In this document: piece by piece, positions 1 to 8,200 of the stretch
How the letters are laid out: the number at the start of each line of letters is the position of its first letter
Position numbering within the stretch: position 1 is the first letter of the stretch
From: Campylobacter sp. UBA1713
Lineage (GTDB): Bacteria; Campylobacterota; Campylobacteria; Campylobacterales; Campylobacteraceae
DNA: 11,595 nt
NCBI GenBank assembly: GCA_002317305.1
Contig: DCIZ01000106.1
Coordinates: 2,451 to 14,045 of the forward strand
Direction: 5' to 3'
Program-made: the position numbers and the translations under genes
The notes under the pieces: model-generated
What the model was told of the DNA's origin: nothing
Seen by the model: the letters and a program-made list of their open reading frames with translations, nothing else
Database searches by the model: none

Positions 1-157
1 AACGAAGTTCCTCGAAAAACAAACGCAAAAGCAAGCCACTAACTTCCGTTAAATGGTTTTTTAGAGGTGCCCTTTAGCCAAAATGTGAATTTGAGTTGTG
101 TTTTTTTTAAAACGGCTCAAATTGCGGTAGGATTGTAACTTTAAAAAGTAAACGCCA

Positions 158-180
158 TTTTAACCAAATTTGGCTTAAAA
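158..180. repeat. Near-perfect 23-nt palindrome
   Basis: TTTTAA, then CCAAATTTGG, then one extra C, then TTAAAA: every base except C174 has a symmetric partner. It could be an operator for a dimeric regulator or simply an AT-rich coincidence. It lies about 280 nt upstream of the phosphoribosyltransferase gene, so a direct operator role for that gene is unlikely unless the transcript starts far upstream. Confidence 0.4.
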
Positions 181-183
181 TTC

Positions 184-224
184 GGCTTTTTTGGGCAGTT
201 TAAGTAAACTTTCAGAAAAAAGCC
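184..224. repeat. Compound hairpin (9-bp outer stem, 5-bp inner stem)
   Basis: GGCTTTTTT at 184-192 pairs perfectly with AAAAAAGCC at 216-224. Inside the loop AGTTT (197-201) pairs with AAACT (206-210) around the tetraloop AAGT. The A and T tracts lie inside the stem rather than outside it, so this is not the usual bidirectional terminator layout. It could mark the end of an upstream transcript, a small structured RNA, or a site extruded in supercoiled DNA. Confidence 0.4.
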
Positions 225-389
225 CTTAAAAGCGTGATTTTTACACGTTTAAAATTCGTTAATCATAAACAAAAAGACAACCAAAAAGTGGCAAAATTCG
301 TGAAAAATTCGCCTAAATTTCGCAAAAACTCTGCTGAACACTTTGTGTAACGTTTGTTACTTTTTATGAGAAAATTTAGAGGTGTTGTT

Positions 390-455
390 TATAAGACGGT
401 GTTAAGTAAATATTTGATACCATAAACAGTTATTGAAAACTCACAAAAACAAGGA
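390..455 (+). promoter_or_regulatory. Candidate promoter and RBS of the PRTase/DprA-like operon
   Basis: TATAAG at 390-395 is the best -10-like hexamer. A weaker extended form, TGaTACCAT, lies at 415-423. Neither has a convincing -35, which is normal for the group's main sigma factor. The ribosome binding site AAGGA at 451-455 sits 6 nt before ATG 462 and supports that start. The -10 assignments are tentative; the RBS is solid. Confidence 0.35.
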
Positions 456-461
456 TAAAAT

Positions 462-1388
462 ATGAACATTTGGGAAGTAGAATTTAAGAATCAAAAAAGT
501 AGCTCCAGAAGTGATTTTTGGTTTTGCATAACCGAAGATGATAACGGAAATTATAATTTTTATGCTTCTCGTCATATTATTGATTGTTTAAATTTTCATT
601 TTCCTCAACTTCAAGCACAAAGTTACAAAGGCTGGAGTGGCGACAATACTCAAAAACTTTGGATTCCATGTTGGAAAAGAGACGATGCTACTCTTAAACT
701 AGAAGAGATATATAAGTGGGCTGACTTTGCTGGAAATTTATGTTTGTGGTTGCCTAACAAATTTACTTCAACCCTTTTTGTCAAATATAACATTTCTGAC
801 TGCTTGAGATATTGTATAGCAAGAGATTTTAACTTTTGGCCACCTTACGTAAAAGATGCAAGAACTGAAGCAGGCGAAGCTGAATATAGACTAAAATATA
901 AACTAGAAACATTGTCTAAAGACGAGTGTAAAAAATATCAAAATGTGCTAAATGAAGCAACCTACGAAATGGCTTCTCTTTTACCGCTATACTACAACTT
1001 TGAACCTGTTGTAGTAACGACAATTCCTGTTGGCAGTGATAACAAATTTTCTCTCGCACAAGAGTTAGCCAAAGCGTTACAACAAAGAGTTAATTTAAAT
1101 TTGTGTTTGCCTAGTTTGAGAATTTCAAAACACGCATCAAAAGGACTATCTGTAGAAGATAAACTAAAAGCATGGCACGATATATATTCGTCTAACTCAA
1201 ACATTGACATTGACTACTCCATGATTCCAAATTCAAATTTTATCATTGTTGATGATCTGTACCAGTCAGGGATTACCATTAGAATGTATGCTGATTTTCT
1301 CAAAAAACATGGAGCTAAAAACGTTTATGGTATCTCATGTGTAAAATCTTTGCGAGATGATGACAACACAAGAGCAAAGGAGATGTGA
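462..1388 (+). CDS. ComF-like phosphoribosyltransferase-domain protein with novel N-terminal half
   Basis: This is a 308-residue soluble protein with no signal peptide or membrane segment. The C-terminal part (about 165-300) is a type I phosphoribosyltransferase fold. IIVDDLYQSGIT at 261-272 is the PRPP-binding loop, with the acidic pair D264-D265. VVVTTIPVGS (183-192) and KGLSVEDKL (227-235) match the conserved blocks of the ComF/ComFC family. The first ~160 residues are not the CxxC zinc finger of ComFC; no CxxC pair is present. They are aromatic-rich, with eight Trp by residue 126, and I do not recognise them. The protein is longer than typical ComFC (roughly 190-240). The gene overlaps or abuts the DprA-like gene downstream, so the two are cotranscribed and probably act together. 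GC is about 33% over 541-840, well below acnB. The substrate is unknown. In other bacteria ComFC works with DprA in handling incoming single-stranded DNA, so a link to DNA or nucleotide metabolism is inferred. Confidence 0.85.
   Translation: MNIWEVEFKNQKSSSRSDFWFCITEDDNGNYNFYASRHIIDCLNFHFPQLQAQSYKGWSGDNTQKLWIPCWKRDDATLKLEEIYKWADFAGNLCLWLPNKFTSTLFVKYNISDCLRYCIARDFNFWPPYVKDARTEAGEAEYRLKYKLETLSKDECKKYQNVLNEATYEMASLLPLYYNFEPVVVTTIPVGSDNKFSLAQELAKALQQRVNLNLCLPSLRISKHASKGLSVEDKLKAWHDIYSSNSNIDIDYSMIPNSNFIIVDDLYQSGITIRMYADFLKKHGAKNVYGISCVKSLRDDDNTRAKEM
1376..1382 (+). promoter_or_regulatory. RBS that decides the DprA-like start
   Basis: AAAGGAG lies 8 nt upstream of ATG 1391 but only 2 nt upstream of the alternative GTG 1385, which overlaps the preceding TGA as GTGA. 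The spacing favours ATG 1391. With GTG the protein would gain two residues. Either way the two genes are translationally coupled. Confidence 0.7.
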
Positions 1389-1390
1389 AA

Positions 1391-2359
1391 ATGAATTTGG
1401 TAACTTCTGTTTTGATTTTGCAGTCTCTTTTTACAAAAGGCATCGGCGAAGCGTTTATTCGCAATATGTTGAAAAATATCAAACATAGCAAATTTGACAT
1501 TGACAAAACAATTTGCTCCGATGCAAGAGCCATTAGAGAGTTGCTAAACATAGAACCATGCATTGCGACACATCTTGCCAACAACTATACAAATGCACTA
1601 TCTTTTTATCATTTGTTGGTAGAAAAAAATATAGAGCTGATTTGGCAAGGAGATGAATTTTATCCACCAAAGATTACAAATGTGCTCGATAACGCCGCGC
1701 CACCATTTCTTTTTCTAAAAGGAAACAAAAAACTTCTTACACAGATGAGCGTTGGATTTTGTGGTGCTAGAAACTCTTCTGAACGTGGGCTAGAGATAGC
1801 GTCTAAATGTGTGGAAATTTTAACAAAAAACCAAATTTGCATCGTCAGCGGATATGCAAAAGGCGTTGACATGACCGCTCACAAAACAGCTTTGCAAAAT
1901 GGTGGCAATACCATTTTTGTCCTAGCCGAAGGGATTATGAATTTTACAGAAAAAAGAGAAATTCAAAGCTTGTTGTCTAACGAAAACGCTTTGGTGGTCT
2001 CTCAGTTTGCACCAAATGTGCGGTGGTTTTCACAAAATGCAATGAAACGAAATCATCTCATTGTGGGGCTAACAGATGCGATGGTTGTTATAGAATCTAA
2101 AACAGATGGCGGCTCTTTTGCTGCTGGCAATGCTACTTTAGAACACAACCAGCCACTTTTTGTGGTTGATTATGCGCAAGCACCACAGTCTGCATCTGGC
2201 AACAAATTTCTCATAAAAAAAGGCGGCAAACCACTTCAACAAACAAAAGAACACACACCAAATTTGCGCGAATTGGTCAAACAGGCAAGAGTTAAATTTG
2301 CAAAAAACAACTCTACCAAATACACAATACAAGACGAATGTCTGCCTTTGTATGCGTGA
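1391..2359 (+). CDS. DprA/Smf-family (SLOG fold) protein, divergent
   Basis: Counted from ATG 1391 it has 322 residues. The DprA Rossmann-like core is readable in order: YPPKI (91-95) and PPFLFLKGN (104-112) before the core; VGFCGARNSSERG (121-133), the phosphate-binding turn; IVSGYAKGVDMTAH (151-164); NTIFVLAEG (173-181); KRNHLIVGLTDAMVVIE (219-235), matching the RNRIIAGLS block; and GGSFAAGNATLEHNQ (240-254). Residues 1-85 are helical, like the N-terminal region of DprA. The tail after ~275 is Lys-rich and shows no recognisable winged helix. Canonical DprA loads RecA on ssDNA during transformation. Campylobacter has a housekeeping dprA elsewhere, so this low-GC copy paired with a ComF-like phosphoribosyltransferase is probably an accessory paralogue. 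Other SLOG proteins bind or cleave nucleotides, so a nucleotide role is also possible. The fold is secure, the function is not. Confidence 0.9.
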   Translation: MNLVTSVLILQSLFTKGIGEAFIRNMLKNIKHSKFDIDKTICSDARAIRELLNIEPCIATHLANNYTNALSFYHLLVEKNIELIWQGDEFYPPKITNVLDNAAPPFLFLKGNKKLLTQMSVGFCGARNSSERGLEIASKCVEILTKNQICIVSGYAKGVDMTAHKTALQNGGNTIFVLAEGIMNFTEKREIQSLLSNENALVVSQFAPNVRWFSQNAMKRNHLIVGLTDAMVVIESKTDGGSFAAGNATLEHNQPLFVVDYAQAPQSASGNKFLIKKGGKPLQQTKEHTPNLRELVKQARVKFAKNNSTKYTIQDECLPLYA

Positions 2360-2388
2360 AGTTTTAGAAAACGAATCGTTTAAATTTG

Positions 2389-2464
2389 CCTAAAAATATC
2401 TTTCACACTCAAAAAACCACCACACTTAAACCACAAAATTCACAAACTATTAAACAAACATTTT
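2389..2464 (+). terminator. Candidate Rho-loading tract after the operon
   Basis: These 76 nt contain 21 C and no G on the + strand. They begin 30 nt after the stop of the DprA-like gene. C-rich, G-poor unstructured RNA is what Rho binds, and no intrinsic terminator is visible here; the only hairpin is a weak AAACG/CGTTT stem at 2369-2381. I infer possible Rho-dependent termination between this operon and acnB. The tract could instead reflect an AT-rich promoter region of acnB. Confidence 0.3.
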
Positions 2465-2494
2465 GTAAAATACCACAAAACCAAATTTAAGGAG
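2464..2494 (+). promoter_or_regulatory. Candidate acnB -10 and RBS
   Basis: TAAAAT at 2466-2471 is preceded directly by TG (2464-2465), close to the extended -10 of Campylobacter promoters but without the usual spacer base. It would give a leader of roughly 25 nt. TAAGGAG at 2488-2494 is a strong ribosome binding site 8 nt before ATG 2503, so the start is well supported. The -10 call is moderate. Confidence 0.5.
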
Positions 2495-2502
2495 AAACGA
2501 GA

Positions 2503-5046
2503 ATGTTTTTAGAAGATTATGAAAACCACGTAAAAGAGCGCGCCGCACTTGGCGTTCCGCCACTTGCGTTAAACGCCACTCAAGTAACAAAGCTCACAAG
2601 CGAGCTAAAAGCGACAAAAGACACCACGCACGCAGAGCGCCTCGCAACGCTACTAGAGAGCAGAGTAAGCCCCGGAGTAGACGAAGCGGCAAAGGTAAAG
2701 GCGGAATTTTTGGGCGAAATTTTAGACGGCTTAAACGTGCCAGCCATAGACAAATTTAAAGCCATAAAGATGCTTTCGCTCATGCTTGGCGGCTACAACG
2801 TCCCCTTTTTAGTCGCCGCACTCTCAAACACAGATGCAGCACTAGCCAGCGCCGCCGCCACCGCACTAAAAAGCACCATCTTTGTCCATGACGAATTTGC
2901 AAAAGTCGCAGAACTCTCTCACACAAACGCCCACGCACTAGACGTAGTAAAAAGCTGGGCAGAAGCAGAGTGGTTTTTAAGCCGCCCAAAAGTGCCTGAC
3001 GTCATAAAAGGTGTAGTTTTTAAAGTTAGCGGCGAGACAAACACAGACGACCTGAGCCCTGCAAGCGAAGCGTGGAGCAGAGCAGACATACCGCTACATG
3101 CAAATTCCATGCTTGTTAGGCGTTTGCCAGGAGCACTAAACACGCTAAATGAGCTAAAGCAAATTTGCAAAAATGGCGAAGAGGTTATATTTGTCGGCGA
3201 TGTAGTCGGCACGGGCAGCTCACGAAAAAGCGGCATAAATTCCATCGCTTGGCACATAGGGCGCGAGATGGCAGGAATCCCAAACAAAAAAACAGGCGGC
3301 GTAGTCGTAGGCACTACCATCGCACCCATCTTTTTCAACACCGCACAAGATAGCGGGACTTTGCCACTAGAAGCAGACGTTTCAAATTTAGAAACGGGCG
3401 AGTGCGTAGAAATTCACCTACACAAAGGCGAGATTCTAAAAAACGGCGAGTGCGTAGCCAAATTTGCTTTGCGTCCCGTTACTTTGCTTGACGAAATTCG
3501 CGCTGGCGGACGCATAGCACTCATAGTCGGACGGAATCTCACCGCAAAAGCGCGTGAATTTTTGGGGCTTGGCGAGAGTGAGCTTTTTGTGCGTCCTACC
3601 ACGCCAAAACACACAGGCGGCTACACACTAGCACAAAAGATGGTGGGGCGGGCATGCGGAAAAGCGGGCGTAGCTCCTGGTGAGTATTGTGAGCCACGAG
3701 TAACCACGGTAGGCAGTCAAGACACCACGGGACCGATGACCAGAGACGAGGTGAAAGAGCTTGCGGCGCTTAAATTTGGTGCTGAGTTTGTTTTGCAAAG
3801 TTTTTGCCACACAGCAGCCTACCCAAAGCCCGTAGACTCAAAGCTCCACGAGAGTTTGCCTAAATTTATCACAAGTCGCGGTGGCGTGGCACTCCGCCCA
3901 AAAGATGGCGTGATTCACTCATGGCTGAATCGCTTCGTTTTGCCTGACTCTGTCGGCACGGGCGGCGACTCGCACACACGTTTTCCGCTAGGCGTGAGCT
4001 TTCCTGCTGGTAGCGGGCTGGTGGCTTTTGCAGCAGTTAGTGGCGTCATGCCGCTAGACATGCCCCAAAGCGTGCTTGTGCGGTTTAAAGGCACGCTCCA
4101 AAGTGGCGTAACTCTGCGCGATCTAGTAAACGCCATTCCGCTTGTAGCCATAAAACGCGGGCTTTTGAGCGTGGCGAAAAAGGGCAAAAAAAACATCTTT
4201 GCGGGCAGAATTTTGGAGATAGAAGGGCTAGAAAACCTAAGCGTCGAGCAGGCTTTTGAGCTAAGCGACGCGAGTGCGGAGCGAAGTGCTGCGGCGTGTG
4301 TGGTAAATTTGAGTAAGGCGAGTGTGGCGAAATTTTTGCGAAGCAACATCGCCCTTTGCGAAAAGATGATTCGCGATGGCTACACAGATGCTAGCGCTTT
4401 GGAAAAAAGGGCACAAAAGATGCGTGAGTGGCTAGAAAAACCAAATTTGCTAAGAGCAGACAGCGATGCCAGTTATGAAGAGGTTTTGGAGATAGACCTA
4501 AACGAAATTTGCGAGCCTGTGCTAGCGTGTCCAAACGACCCGGACGACGTGGCGACTTTAAGCGAAGTGCTAGCCAGCCAAAACCGCCCGAAAAATATAG
4601 ACGAAGTCTTTGTGGGAAGCTGCATGACAAACATAGGGCACTACAGGGCGCTTGGCGAAATTTTGCGTGGCAAAGGCAGCGTGCCTGTGCGGCTTTGGGT
4701 GGTGCCTCCTACAAAGATGGACGAGGAGGCTTTGCGGCGTGAGGGCGTCTACTCGCTCTTTGGTGCGGCGGGCGCTAGGACAGAGGTGCCGGGCTGTTCG
4801 CTTTGCATGGGGAATCAAGCGCGCGTGGCAGATGGTGCGGTGGTCTTTTCTACATCTACCAGAAATTTTGACAACAGAATGGGACTGGGTGCGAAGGTGT
4901 ATTTGGGTTCAGCGGAGCTTGCGGGCGTGTGTGCTACTTTGGGGCGGTTGCCAGAGGTGGCGGAGTACCGCGAAATTTATAAGGCGGCTTTGGCGGGCAA
5001 AGAGGAGGCGACTTACAGGTATTTGCAGTTTGATTCGGAGAACTGA
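2503..5046 (+). CDS. acnB: Aconitate hydratase B / 2-methylisocitrate dehydratase
   Basis: AcnB interconverts citrate and isocitrate through cis-aconitate in the cytoplasmic TCA cycle, using a [4Fe-4S] cluster; the family also hydrates 2-methyl-cis-aconitate. The 847 residues fit the family (E. coli 865). Order: N-terminal HEAT-like helical domain (about 1-160), typical of AcnB; swivel domain with [12 protein letters not shown] (176-187) and [13 protein letters not shown] (232-244); then the catalytic core with [11 protein letters not shown] (406-416) and GGDSHTRF (487-494). Cluster ligands are C707 (GSCMTN) and C765/C768 (GCSLCMG), with spacing as in E. coli. The gene is monocistronic, with its own RBS and a long inverted repeat just after the stop. 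Its stop codon lies inside a copy of the interspersed heptamer repeat, so the last residues may have been reshaped by it. GC is near 49% over 3001-3300. Apo-AcnB can bind mRNA in other bacteria; nothing here tests that. Confidence 0.98.
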   Translation: MFLEDYENHVKERAALGVPPLALNATQVTKLTSELKATKDTTHAERLATLLESRVSPGVDEAAKVKAEFLGEILDGLNVPAIDKFKAIKMLSLMLGGYNVPFLVAALSNTDAALASAAATALKSTIFVHDEFAKVAELSHTNAHALDVVKSWAEAEWFLSRPKVPDVIKGVVFKVSGETNTDDLSPASEAWSRADIPLHANSMLVRRLPGALNTLNELKQICKNGEEVIFVGDVVGTGSSRKSGINSIAWHIGREMAGIPNKKTGGVVVGTTIAPIFFNTAQDSGTLPLEADVSNLETGECVEIHLHKGEILKNGECVAKFALRPVTLLDEIRAGGRIALIVGRNLTAKAREFLGLGESELFVRPTTPKHTGGYTLAQKMVGRACGKAGVAPGEYCEPRVTTVGSQDTTGPMTRDEVKELAALKFGAEFVLQSFCHTAAYPKPVDSKLHESLPKFITSRGGVALRPKDGVIHSWLNRFVLPDSVGTGGDSHTRFPLGVSFPAGSGLVAFAAVSGVMPLDMPQSVLVRFKGTLQSGVTLRDLVNAIPLVAIKRGLLSVAKKGKKNIFAGRILEIEGLENLSVEQAFELSDASAERSAAACVVNLSKASVAKFLRSNIALCEKMIRDGYTDASALEKRAQKMREWLEKPNLLRADSDASYEEVLEIDLNEICEPVLACPNDPDDVATLSEVLASQNRPKNIDEVFVGSCMTNIGHYRALGEILRGKGSVPVRLWVVPPTKMDEEALRREGVYSLFGAAGARTEVPGCSLCMGNQARVADGAVVFSTSTRNFDNRMGLGAKVYLGSAELAGVCATLGRLPEVAEYREIYKAALAGKEEATYRYLQFDSEN

Positions 5047-5143
5047 AAACGGAGTTCGGAAAACAGAAAACGGAATTTGTGAAAAATTTGCTTTTTTGCG
5101 AATTTTTCACAATTCCGCACTTTGCTACTGCCGTTTTCCGTTT
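5041..5143. repeat. Head-to-head pair of interspersed half-repeats forming a long hairpin
   Basis: The left half (5041-5091) is the reverse complement of the repeat seen at 10360-10400 and 11431-11485: AAAACGG/AAAACAG heptamers next to GGAATTT and AAATTTGC. The right half (5092-5143) is a forward, diverged copy ending in CCGTTTTCCGTTT. The core stem pairs 5071-5091 with 5098-5117 around a TTTTTT loop: 20 pairs including one G-T wobble, with one bulged T. It overlaps the acnB stop codon and sits just before the next promoter. It may end acnB transcription, although no T-run follows the stem. Confidence 0.7.
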
Positions 5144-5176
5144 ACACGCATTTTAAACAATTTCACAAAATTTTTA

Positions 5177-5212
5177 TGCTAGAATCTACCAAAAATCACG
5201 CAAAACAAGGGA
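5177..5212 (+). promoter_or_regulatory. Promoter and RBS of the Type ISP gene
   Basis: TGCTAGAAT at 5177-5185 is an extended -10 (TGn plus TAGAAT) preceded by a TTTTT run at 5171-5175, a typical form for the main sigma factor of Campylobacter. Transcription would start near 5192. The AAGGGA ribosome binding site at 5207-5212 lies 6 nt before ATG 5219 and fixes the start. The gene thus has its own promoter, independent of acnB. Confidence 0.65.
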
Positions 5213-5218
5213 AAAAAC

Positions 5219-8200
5219 ATGTCAAACGAAAACATAAACGAAAAAACAAAAACACCGCCAAAGTCAAACGGCGAATTTTTTGACGAGTTGATAGCAAAAT
5301 TTGCCAAAGATGCCGTCTCAAAAAGAGAAAAAGGCATGATGTTTGAAAAACTCGTAGCCAACTGGCTAAAAACCACGCCACTTTACAAAAACATCATAAA
5401 AGAGGTTTGGCTGTGGAGCGACTTTCCTTACAAAGACCAAATAAGCGAAAAAGACGCTGGCATTGACCTTGTTTGCAAAACGTTTGAGGGCGAATTTTAC
5501 GCCGTTCAGTGCAAGTGCTACAACCCAAAAGGCAAATTTACAAAAGCCGATGTAGACACATTTCTCTCGCTTTCTAGCAAAAGTTTTGTAACCGAAGATG
5601 GCGAAAAGCGATTCGCACTTAGAATCTGGATAGACACGACAGAAGATGGCTTTGGCGAACAGGCACAAAACGCCATAGAAAACCAAAATCCACAAGTCGT
5701 AAGATATGATAGAAATTTCTTAAAAAACGACAACGTAAAGTGGAATAAACTCGCTGCTGGGTTTTTTGGCGCTGAGGCAGAAGGTGGCAAATTTGACCTT
5801 TTAGAACATCAGCAAATAGCACTGGAAAAGACGCTAAACTACCTAAAAACTCAAGACAGAGGCAAGCTAATCATGGCGTGTGGCACGGGCAAAACTTTTA
5901 CTTCGCTAAAAATCGCCCAAAACGTAGCAAAAGACGGTAGCGGTCTCGTCCTCTTTCTCGTGCCGTCCATCTCACTGCTAAACCAAACGCTAAATGAGTG
6001 GCTAGCACAAACCACAGAAAAAATTTACCCCATCTGCATCTGTTCAGACGCAAGGGCGAGCGAGGTGGCAAAAAAGAGCGAAAAAGATTTTGACGAACAG
6101 CTAAACTACCCCGCTTCGACAAACGTCGAGAGCATAAAAGAGCGGTTTTTTAAATTTAAAAAAAGACAAGAGCGCGAAGGCGGTTTGATAGTGGTTTTTT
6201 CTACATATCACTCCATCGGAATCATTAGTGAAGTTCAAAAAAAGATAAAAAAAGCGAGCGAAAATTCACAAAACAGCTACAAATTTGACCTCATCATTTG
6301 CGACGAAGCACACAGAACGACTGGCATAACGCTAGCGGACAAAGAGGAATCGGCTTTTGTGAGAGTGCATCAAGATGAGTTCATAGACGCCAAAAAGCGA
6401 ATTTACATGACAGCTACACCACGACTCTACTCGCCAGAATCTCAACAAAAAGCGCGTGAAAACGATGCCACTTTGTGTTCGATGGACGACCCACTTCTCT
6501 ACGGCGAAGAGATTCACAGAATCGGTTTTGGCGAAGCAGTCGAAAAGTCACTTTTGAGCGACTACAAAGTCATCGTTCTTACTATAGACGAAAATTCGCT
6601 AGACAAAGAGGTAAAAGAATTTATAGAAAAAGCAAATTTAGCAAAGCGAGAAAACGGCGAAAAAGAGATAAATTCAAACGACGCTTTAAAGCTTGTCGGC
6701 TGCATAAACGTCCTTTCAAAAAGGACAAAATACCTCACAGACAAAGAGCTTTTTGCGGGCGATTCTACGCCGATGAAAAGCGCCGTTTCGTTTTGTTCTA
6801 GCATCGCAAATTCGCTTTACAACACAAACAACTTTAACATTTGTCAAAAGGCTTGCGAACAGCTTTTGCCAGATGAAAAGGCAAAACTAACGACCATAAA
6901 AGCCGACCACGTCGATGGCAAAATGCCCACAAACGAGAGACAAAAGCTACTAAACTGGCTAAAAAGCGCGGGCGAAAATGAGTGCTGCGTGCTTAGTAAT
7001 GTCCGCTGCCTTTCAGAAGGCGTAGACGTGCCTAGCTTAGACGCCATCATATTTTTGTCGTCAAAAAACAGTCAAGTCGATGTCGTTCAGTCGGTCGGGC
7101 GCGTGATGAGACGTGCAAAAGATAAAAAATTTGGCTACATTATCATTCCTGTCGTTGTGCCAAAGAGCGCAAACGCAAGTGAAATTTTAGACAAAAACGA
7201 AGATTTTAAGATAGTTTGGAGCGTTTTAAACGCACTAAGAGCACACGATGACAGATTCAACGCCGTTATAAACAAGATAGAGTTAAACAAAAACAAGCCA
7301 ACTCAAATTTCAGTTGTGGGCACTTTGCCACAAAACACGAGCGTGCAAGTGGTGGGAAAAGACGAGTCTGTTTGCTACGAAAACACGCTTTTACAAGACG
7401 AGTTACAACAAAAGATCATGGACGAATTTGCCTTGTTACAAGCAGCCGTTTACGCAAAAATGGTCGCAAAGTGTGGCGACAGACGCTACTGGGCTGACTG
7501 GGGCAAAGATGTAGGCGTTATAGCACAAAAAAACGTAAAACGCATAAACGAACTCGTGGCAAAAAAGGGCAAATACAAAGATAAATTTGAGACATATTTG
7601 GCTGGACTTCGCAAAAGCATAAACCCGTCTCTTGGCAGTAGCGAAGCGGTCGAGATGCTATCTCAACATCTCATTACAAAGCCTGTTTTTGAGGCTATTT
7701 TTGGCGATGATCACTTCACAAGAGAGAATCCCGTCTCAAAGTCGCTAGAAGAGATTACAAATTTGCTTGACTCTCTTACACCGCCAGATGAGCTAGAAAA
7801 GCTAAACGGATTCTACACTTCTGTCAAAAAACGCGCTGAAGGCATAGACAACGCCGAAGCCAAACAGCGAATCGTCATAGAGCTTTACGATAGCTTTTTT
7901 AAACACGCCTTTCCTTTGACGGTAGAAAAACTCGGCATCGTATATACGCCACTTGAGGTTGTAGACTTCATCATTTGCTCATCTCAAAGTGTGCTAAAAA
8001 GCGAATTTGACCGCTCGCTTTCAGACTGCGATGTAAACATCATAGACCCATTTACTGGCACGGGAACGTTTATAACTAGGCTTTTGCAAAGCGGCATCAT
8101 AGCACCAAAAGATCTCTCGCGCAAATACAAAAACGAAATTTTTGCAAATGAGATAGTCTTGCTAGCTTACTACATAGCCTCTATAAACATAGAAAACGCA

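Larger units (their letters stand above)
1..461. other. AT-rich intergenic region with palindromes, no gene seen
   Basis: No open reading frame of convincing length runs through this stretch on either strand. Two short + strand frames are open at the window edge (one closes at TAA 50-52, another at about 76-78). Either could be the 3' tail of an upstream gene, but nothing distinguishes them. The region holds a near-perfect palindrome (158-180), a compound hairpin (184-224), a weak CGTG/CACG hairpin (233-247), a 14-bp GTAAC/GTTAC palindrome (347-360) and about five copies of AAAATTCG-like words between 177 and 321. It probably carries the promoter of the downstream two-gene operon. Confidence 0.7.

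Noticed and set aside
2..78. Possible 3' end of an upstream gene at the window edge
   Set aside because: Two + strand frames are open from the edge (closing at 52 and about 78), but neither has recognisable protein content and no terminator confirms either.
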